This document shows positions 24,419 to 31,400 of a stretch of DNA of 31,400 nucleotides, one piece after another. Under the pieces are notes generated by a model, which did no database searches, had not been told where the DNA came from, and worked only from the letters and a program-made list of their open reading frames with translations. The DNA lies in NCBI GenBank assembly GCA_046082625.1, contig JBJTYE010000013.1:1-31400 (forward strand), in the 5' to 3' direction. A program made the translations under genes and the position numbers. Source of the stretch: Casp-actino8 sp046082625. Lineage in GTDB: Bacteria > Actinomycetota > Acidimicrobiia > Acidimicrobiales > Ilumatobacteraceae. The first letter of the stretch is position 1. Each line of letters begins with the position of its first letter.

Positions 24419-25618
24419 CTAGGGCCGCGAGCGTCGCAACTCGACGACCCGGTCGAGCAATTCCCGGGCGATGACCCGCTTGTCACTCAACGGGATCGAC
24501 TCTAATTGGTTCCCGGAGCGCACGAAGGTGACCGCATTGGTGTCGTGGTGGAATCCGACACCCGGTTGGGCCACGTCGTTGGCCACCACCAGGTCGAGAT
24601 TCTTGGAGGTCAGCTTCTTGAGCGCGTTCTCCGCCAGGTTCTCGGTCTCGGCGGCGAAACCCACCAGGATCTGCCCCGCCTTCTTCTGCGTCCCCATCGT
24701 TCGCAAGATGTCCGGAGTCGCCTCCAACACGATCTGTGGAGGACCCTGGTCCTTCTTGTGCTTCCCGGCGACGCACTGCACCGGACGGAAGTCGGCGACG
24801 GCCGCCGCCATGATCAGAACGTCGGTACTCCCCCAGCGGGACTGGACGGCGTCCAACATGTCGGCGGCCGTTTCCACGTTCACGACCTCCACACCGTGGG
24901 GCGCCGGTCGGTCCACGGTGGTCACGAGGACGACCGATGCCCCGCGCGCCCGGGCTTCGGCAGCCACCGCGTACCCCTGCTTGCCGCTCGAGCGGTTGGC
25001 GATGACCCGCACCGCATCGATCGGCTCCCGGGTGCCGCCGGCGGTCACCACCAGGCGCGTTCCTTCCAGATCCTTGGGCCCGAGCACGGTCTCGGCCATG
25101 GCCAGGATCGCATCGATCTGCGCCAGTCGCCCCGCTCCCACGTCGCCACCGGCCAGACGCCCGGATTCGGGTTCCACGATGTTCACGCCGCGCGACTTCA
25201 GTACGGCGATGTTGTCCCGAACCGCAGGGTGCTCCCACATCTCGGTGTGCATGGCGGGGCACACCAGCACCGGAGCCCGCGTGGCGATCAACACGTTGGA
25301 CAACAGGTCGAAGGAATAACCATGTGCGTAGGCCGAGATCGACCGCGCCGTGGCCGGGGCCACGATGATCAGATCGGCGCCTTGGCCGAGCATGGTGTGG
25401 GGAATGGGCGACTCGTCGTCCCACAACGACGTACGAACCGGTTCGCTGGCCAGTGCCGACAACGTGGTCCGTCCGATGAAGTGCTCGGCGCCGGCGGTCA
25501 TCACCGGCACCACATGGGCTCCGGCATCCACCAGACGCCGGCAGAGCTCGACCGCCTTGTAGGCGGCGATGCCTCCGGTGACACCGACCACGATCCGCTT
25601 GCCGACGAAGACCGTCAT
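24419..25618 (-). CDS. coaBC: Bifunctional phosphopantothenoylcysteine decarboxylase/phosphopantothenate-cysteine ligase
   Basis: Two consecutive CoA steps in one 399-residue protein. The N-terminal flavin CoaC domain (1-175) has VGVTGGIAAYKA (11-22), the likely active-site His74 in PHTML, and PAMHTEMW (121-128). The C-terminal CoaB ligase domain has TAGGTREPIDAVRVIANRSS, AAAVADFRP and the lysine-rich KHKKD. Compared with E. coli Dfp, Asn125 (PAMN) is His and the Cys158 site reads LAGGDVGAGR with Gly; I believe the His variant occurs in actinobacteria, but the Cys change should be checked. The ATG at 25618 has GGGAG upstream and is chosen over TTG at 25630. Confidence 0.95.
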   Translation of the reverse strand: MTVFVGKRIVVGVTGGIAAYKAVELCRRLVDAGAHVVPVMTAGAEHFIGRTTLSALASEPVRTSLWDDESPIPHTMLGQGADLIIVAPATARSISAYAHGYSFDLLSNVLIATRAPVLVCPAMHTEMWEHPAVRDNIAVLKSRGVNIVEPESGRLAGGDVGAGRLAQIDAILAMAETVLGPKDLEGTRLVVTAGGTREPIDAVRVIANRSSGKQGYAVAAEARARGASVVLVTTVDRPAPHGVEVVNVETAADMLDAVQSRWGSTDVLIMAAAVADFRPVQCVAGKHKKDQGPPQIVLEATPDILRTMGTQKKAGQILVGFAAETENLAENALKKLTSKNLDLVVANDVAQPGVGFHHDTNAVTFVRSGNQLESIPLSDKRVIARELLDRVVELRRSRP

Positions 25619-25653
25619 GACTTCTCCCAACAGGCGATGACGCCCGTCGCGAT

Positions 25654-26043
25654 TCAGGAATCGTTCTCCGGCAGTCCGATCAAACCTTCGTCCGAGGACC
25701 GATCGGCCGTGGGGAGACCGTCTCCGATCACGTCGAACTCGGCGGCATCGGCCATGGCCGCAGCCTCGGCCTCGGCACGCTCCTGCATCACCTCGGCCGG
25801 GACCCGCACGATCTTGTCCACGGCGATCTCCTCGAAGCTCATGCTCAAGGGCTTGCGCAGCGACGCCACTTGGGGAGGAACGACCTTGGTCGACAGCGAA
25901 CCCATCTTGGCGTAGTACTGCTGGAGGTCGCGGGCTCGCCGGGCGGCCAGGGTCACCAGACTGAACTTCGAGTCCACCTTGTCCAGCAACTCTTCCAATT
26001 CGGGCGACATCATCGATTCATGAACTGCGGCCATGGATCCCAC
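25654..26043 (-). CDS. rpoZ: RNA polymerase omega subunit
   Basis: 129-residue omega subunit, which helps assemble beta-prime. ELEELLDKVDSKFSLVTLAARRARDLQQYY is the family core, and KPLSMSFEEIA follows. A C-terminal acidic extension of about 40 residues (from VMQERAEAEAAAM) makes it longer than most omegas. GTG at 26043 has GGAGAGAGG just upstream; ATG at 26034 is a near alternative. It lies in the conserved gmk-rpoZ-coaBC order. Confidence 0.93.
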   Translation of the reverse strand: MGSMAAVHESMMSPELEELLDKVDSKFSLVTLAARRARDLQQYYAKMGSLSTKVVPPQVASLRKPLSMSFEEIAVDKIVRVPAEVMQERAEAEAAAMADAAEFDVIGDGLPTADRSSDEGLIGLPENDS

Positions 26044-26065
26044 TGCCTCTCTCCACCGACGAACC

Positions 26066-26088
26066 CGGGGTCCGTTCCATTGACCCCG
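26066..26088. other. Stem-loop in the gmk-rpoZ gap
   Basis: CGGGGTC (26066-26072) and GACCCCG (26082-26088) form a 7-bp perfect stem with a 9-nt loop in the 50-bp gap between gmk and rpoZ. No U-tract follows on the transcribed minus strand, so it is more likely a processing or mRNA-stability element, or a partial attenuator, than a full terminator. Confidence 0.4.
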
Positions 26089-26093
26089 TCAGG

Positions 26094-26717
26094 CTAGCGG
26101 TGCTCGGGACGATTGCCCGATGGATCGGCCCCCCGACCTCGACGCAATTCGCCGATGATCGCCACCAGTTCGTCCACGGTGCGGTCCAGATCGTCGTTGA
26201 CCACGGAATGGTCGGCCAGGGCCAGTCCGATCGGTTCCTCTTCTTCAGCCTTGCGCAGTCGTTCGAACACGTGGTGGTCCGGATCCCCCCGGCCGACCAG
26301 CCGACGACGCTGCTCTTCCCGTGAGGGAGGAAGGATGAAGATCAGCACCGATTCCGGATGGCGCACCTTGACCTGCTGGGCCCCGTCCACCTCTATCTCG
26401 AGCACGATGTCCTGCGGAGAGAGCAGATCGGGCACCGGGGTGCCGTAATAGTTGCCGAGGAACTCGGTCCACTCCAGGAATCCACCTCGGTCCCGATGGG
26501 ATTCGAAGTGCTCACGGGTGGTGAAGACGTAGGCCTCTTCGCTCTCACCGGGACGACGATGCCTGGTGGTCCAGGAACGACTGAGAACCAGAGTCGGATC
26601 ACGCTCCAACAGAGCGTCCACGATCGTGCCCTTCCCCACCCCACCGGGGCCCGACACGATGATGATCAACGGCGTGGTAGCAGGTTCCGAGTCGGGCGCA
26701 GGCACCCGACCGCTCAC
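26094..26717 (-). CDS. gmk: Guanylate kinase
   Basis: Phosphorylates GMP to GDP; 207 residues. The P-loop is GPGGVGKGT (23-31), where the common form is GPSGAGKST, so the Ser after the invariant Lys is Gly, as in adenylate-kinase-type loops. The GMP-binding region SRSWTTRHRRPGESEEAYVF and EWTEFLGNYYGTP are typical. GTG at 26717 overlaps the mihF stop by 4 nt (GTGA). The mihF-gmk-rpoZ order is the actinobacterial one. Confidence 0.96.
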   Translation of the reverse strand: MSGRVPAPDSEPATTPLIIIVSGPGGVGKGTIVDALLERDPTLVLSRSWTTRHRRPGESEEAYVFTTREHFESHRDRGGFLEWTEFLGNYYGTPVPDLLSPQDIVLEIEVDGAQQVKVRHPESVLIFILPPSREEQRRRLVGRGDPDHHVFERLRKAEEEEPIGLALADHSVVNDDLDRTVDELVAIIGELRRGRGADPSGNRPEHR

Positions 26718-27025
26718 TTGGCGAGATGCTCCAGCAACGCCTTCTTCTGCTGCGCGCCCAATCCCTGGATCTTGCGATTGTCGGCGATGCCGACCTCTTC
26801 CATGATCTTGCGGGCCTTGACCTTGCCCAGACCGGGAAGGCTCTCGAGCATCGCGATGACTTTCAGTTTCCCGACGTTGTTGTCGGACGAGGCCAGCGCA
26901 TCGGCAACGGTCATCGACCCCTGCTTGAGCTGACGCTTGATCTCGGCCCGAGCGGCTCGGGCTTCAGCGGCTTTGGCCAGGGCCGCAGCCCGCTGTTCGG
27001 GTGTGAGTTGCGGAGGTGTTGCCAT
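26714..27025 (-). CDS. mihF: Integration host factor, actinobacterial type
   Basis: 103-residue basic nucleoid protein specific to actinobacteria, unrelated to HU/IHF of proteobacteria; it bends DNA and is essential in mycobacteria. The family pattern is present: a helical N-terminus rich in Ala/Arg (EQRAAALAKAAEARAARAEIK), then LPGLGKVKARKIMEEVGIA, a helix-hairpin-type DNA-binding motif, and a C-terminal QGLGAQQKKALLEHL. A possible -10 (TAAGTT, 27037-27032) lies 6 nt before the ATG, so it may have its own leaderless transcript besides read-through from pyrD. Confidence 0.95.
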   Translation of the reverse strand: MATPPQLTPEQRAAALAKAAEARAARAEIKRQLKQGSMTVADALASSDNNVGKLKVIAMLESLPGLGKVKARKIMEEVGIADNRKIQGLGAQQKKALLEHLAK

Positions 27026-27031
27026 GCGCGC

Positions 27032-27037
27032 AACTTA
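27032..27037 (-). promoter_or_regulatory. Candidate -10 box for mihF
   Basis: Minus-strand TAAGTT sits 6 nt before the mihF ATG, in the 21-bp gap after pyrD. No ribosome binding site is visible for mihF, and no clear -35. Confidence 0.3.
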
Positions 27038-27046
27038 CCCACGGTC

Positions 27047-28003
27047 CTACGGGGAAGGGTGGATACCGCCGTGATGGGCCAGCCCGCTGAGAGACTCCAG
27101 AGCCCGGAATCCCCGACGACGGGCCCATCGTTCCAGGTCACGGGCGATCCGGAAGGGCGCCCGGGGGTCGGCGAAGGTGGCCGTCCCCACCTGGACGGCC
27201 TGGGCCCCGGCCAGCATCAGCTCGGCGGCATCCCATCCGGACCCGATTCCCCCCACCCCCACGATGGGCAGATCCGGCCAGGCCTGGCGGACGTCGTGAA
27301 CGGCCTTGACCGCCACCGGATGGATCGGCGGTCCCGACAATCCACCCCCTCCACCGGTCCCGAGAACCGATCGTCCGGTGGCGGGATCGAGGACCAGACC
27401 GGTCACCGTGTTCACCAGGGTCACCGCCTCGGCTCCGGCCCGTCGCACTTCACCGGCGATGGCCACCAGTCGATCGGTGTTGGGACTCAACTTGGCCCAG
27501 AGAGGTCGTCCGGCCTCGGTGCAGGCCGCCACGACGGCTGCCGACAACTGCGGATCATGGGCGATGATGCCGTGACCCTGCACATTGGGGCACGAGAGGT
27601 TGACTTCGACGGCCACCACACAGGAGCCCTGCGGTGACTCCTGCAGGCCGGAGGCCAACCGTCGTGCGGCCCGGGCGTACTCGTCGAGTGAGCGACCCCA
27701 GAGGCTGACCACCACCCGTGCTCGATGGCGCCCGAGTTCGGGAAGATCCTCGGCCAACCAGTGATCGACTCCCGGGCCCTGCAGGCCGACGGCATTGATC
27801 ATGCCCGTTCCCGCCGGGTGCAGTCGGGGCGACGGATTTCCGGCCCAGGGATCCGCCGACAGGGACTTCACCACCACGGCTCCGAGTGACGCCAAGTTTC
27901 CGTAGGGGGCCAGTTCGGCCCCGTGACCGGAGGTCCCGGCCGCTGTCATCACGGCGTGATCGAGGCGGACCGAACCGATGCTCACTGCGGTGTCGATCCC
28001 CAT
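27047..28003 (-). CDS. pyrD: Dihydroorotate dehydrogenase, class 1 (PyrD, 1B-like)
   Basis: Oxidises dihydroorotate to orotate; 318-residue FMN TIM barrel, soluble. NLSCPN (135-140) carries the catalytic Cys138 that marks class 1; class 2 enzymes have Ser. AVMTAAGTSG, KSLSADPWAGNPSPR and GGLSGPPIHPVAVKAV resemble the NAD-linked 1B type. There is no membrane-targeting N-terminus. A 1B enzyme normally needs the iron-sulfur/FAD subunit PyrK, which is not next to it: carB ends 3 nt upstream and mihF follows. In M. tuberculosis pyrF occupies about this place. The ATG at 28003 probably relies on coupling to carB. Confidence 0.92.
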   Translation of the reverse strand: MGIDTAVSIGSVRLDHAVMTAAGTSGHGAELAPYGNLASLGAVVVKSLSADPWAGNPSPRLHPAGTGMINAVGLQGPGVDHWLAEDLPELGRHRARVVVSLWGRSLDEYARAARRLASGLQESPQGSCVVAVEVNLSCPNVQGHGIIAHDPQLSAAVVAACTEAGRPLWAKLSPNTDRLVAIAGEVRRAGAEAVTLVNTVTGLVLDPATGRSVLGTGGGGGLSGPPIHPVAVKAVHDVRQAWPDLPIVGVGGIGSGWDAAELMLAGAQAVQVGTATFADPRAPFRIARDLERWARRRGFRALESLSGLAHHGGIHPSP

Positions 28004-28006
28004 GGA

Positions 28007-31306
<3,300 letters not shown>

Positions 31307-31307
31307 G

Positions 31308-31400
31308 TCAGATCTCCTCACCCGACATGAGCCGGTCGAATTGGTCGAACAGGTAACGACTGTCGTGCGGTCCGGGCCCGGCCTCCGGGTGGTACTGCAC
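31308..31400 (-). CDS. carA: Carbamoyl-phosphate synthase, small subunit (C-terminal 30 residues)
   Basis: The fragment VQYHPEAGPGPHDSRYLFDQ followed by FDRLMSGEEI and a stop is the typical end of the class I glutamine amidotransferase domain; the HPE contains the His and Glu of the catalytic triad. The gene continues beyond the right edge. Its last codons contain the carB ribosome binding site. Confidence 0.95.
   Translation of the reverse strand: MQYHPEAGPGPHDSRYLFDQFDRLMSGEEI

Noticed and set aside
22315..24486. 723-codon open frame on the minus strand overlapping metK and priA
   Set aside because: Out-of-frame reading of metK and priA; very Arg/Ser/Gly-rich, no motifs, while both real genes are clear.

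Overview
This window is a gene-dense, high-GC piece of bacterial chromosome with no visible mobile element, CRISPR array or tRNA gene. The 16S rRNA fragment at the left end, the actinobacterial integration host factor gene (mihF), and gene orders matching my memory of Mycobacterium tuberculosis (infC-rpmI-rplT-tsnR-pheS-pheT-arg genes; carA-carB-...-mihF-gmk-rpoZ-coaBC-metK-priA-fmt-rsmB) point to an actinobacterium. The 16S 530-loop reading GTGACACGTAGGCACC suggests class Acidimicrobiia, probably the Ilumatobacter/CL500-29 (acIV) group; this placement is inference, not a search result.

Nearly everything is on the minus strand, so transcription runs from high to low coordinates. (1) 31400-21408: pyrimidine/nucleotide and cofactor block: carA (3' end), carB, pyrD (class 1), mihF, gmk, rpoZ, coaBC, metK, priA. 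(2) A single plus-strand methyltransferase (20759-21406) separates this from (3) 20737-16448: def, fmt, rsmB, a MogA/MoaB-like gene, hisG and a small cold-shock-like gene. (4) A plus-strand DUF1844 gene (16123-16440) diverges from (5) 15848-10518: infC, rpmI, rplT, a TsnR/TrmH-like rRNA methyltransferase, pheS, pheT. (6) 10476-3456: the arginine operon argC-argB-argD-argF-argR-argH followed by a MarC-family membrane protein and a 4-hydroxybenzoyl-CoA-type thioesterase, behind its own promoter with a 20-bp palindrome. (7) A plus-strand DUF2332 gene (2393-3484). (8) tyrS (2364-1045) and then a ribosomal RNA operon whose promoter lies just after tyrS and whose leader holds several hairpins; only the first ~609 nt of 16S are inside the window.

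The genes are mostly housekeeping: initiation and elongation of translation (infC, L35, L20, PheRS, TyrRS, formylation/deformylation, rRNA modification), arginine, pyrimidine and histidine biosynthesis, CoA and SAM synthesis, and nucleoid structure. The most interesting signals are in fine structure: infC appears to start at ATA and the downstream rRNA methyltransferase at CTG, both with good ribosome binding sites; the arg operon lacks argJ and argG and has six consecutive 4-nt overlaps that also tie in marC; a perfect palindrome sits on the argC -10; and several genes have a TAnnnT box 6-8 nt before the start codon, as expected for leaderless mRNAs. I did not find a convincing novel multi-gene system.
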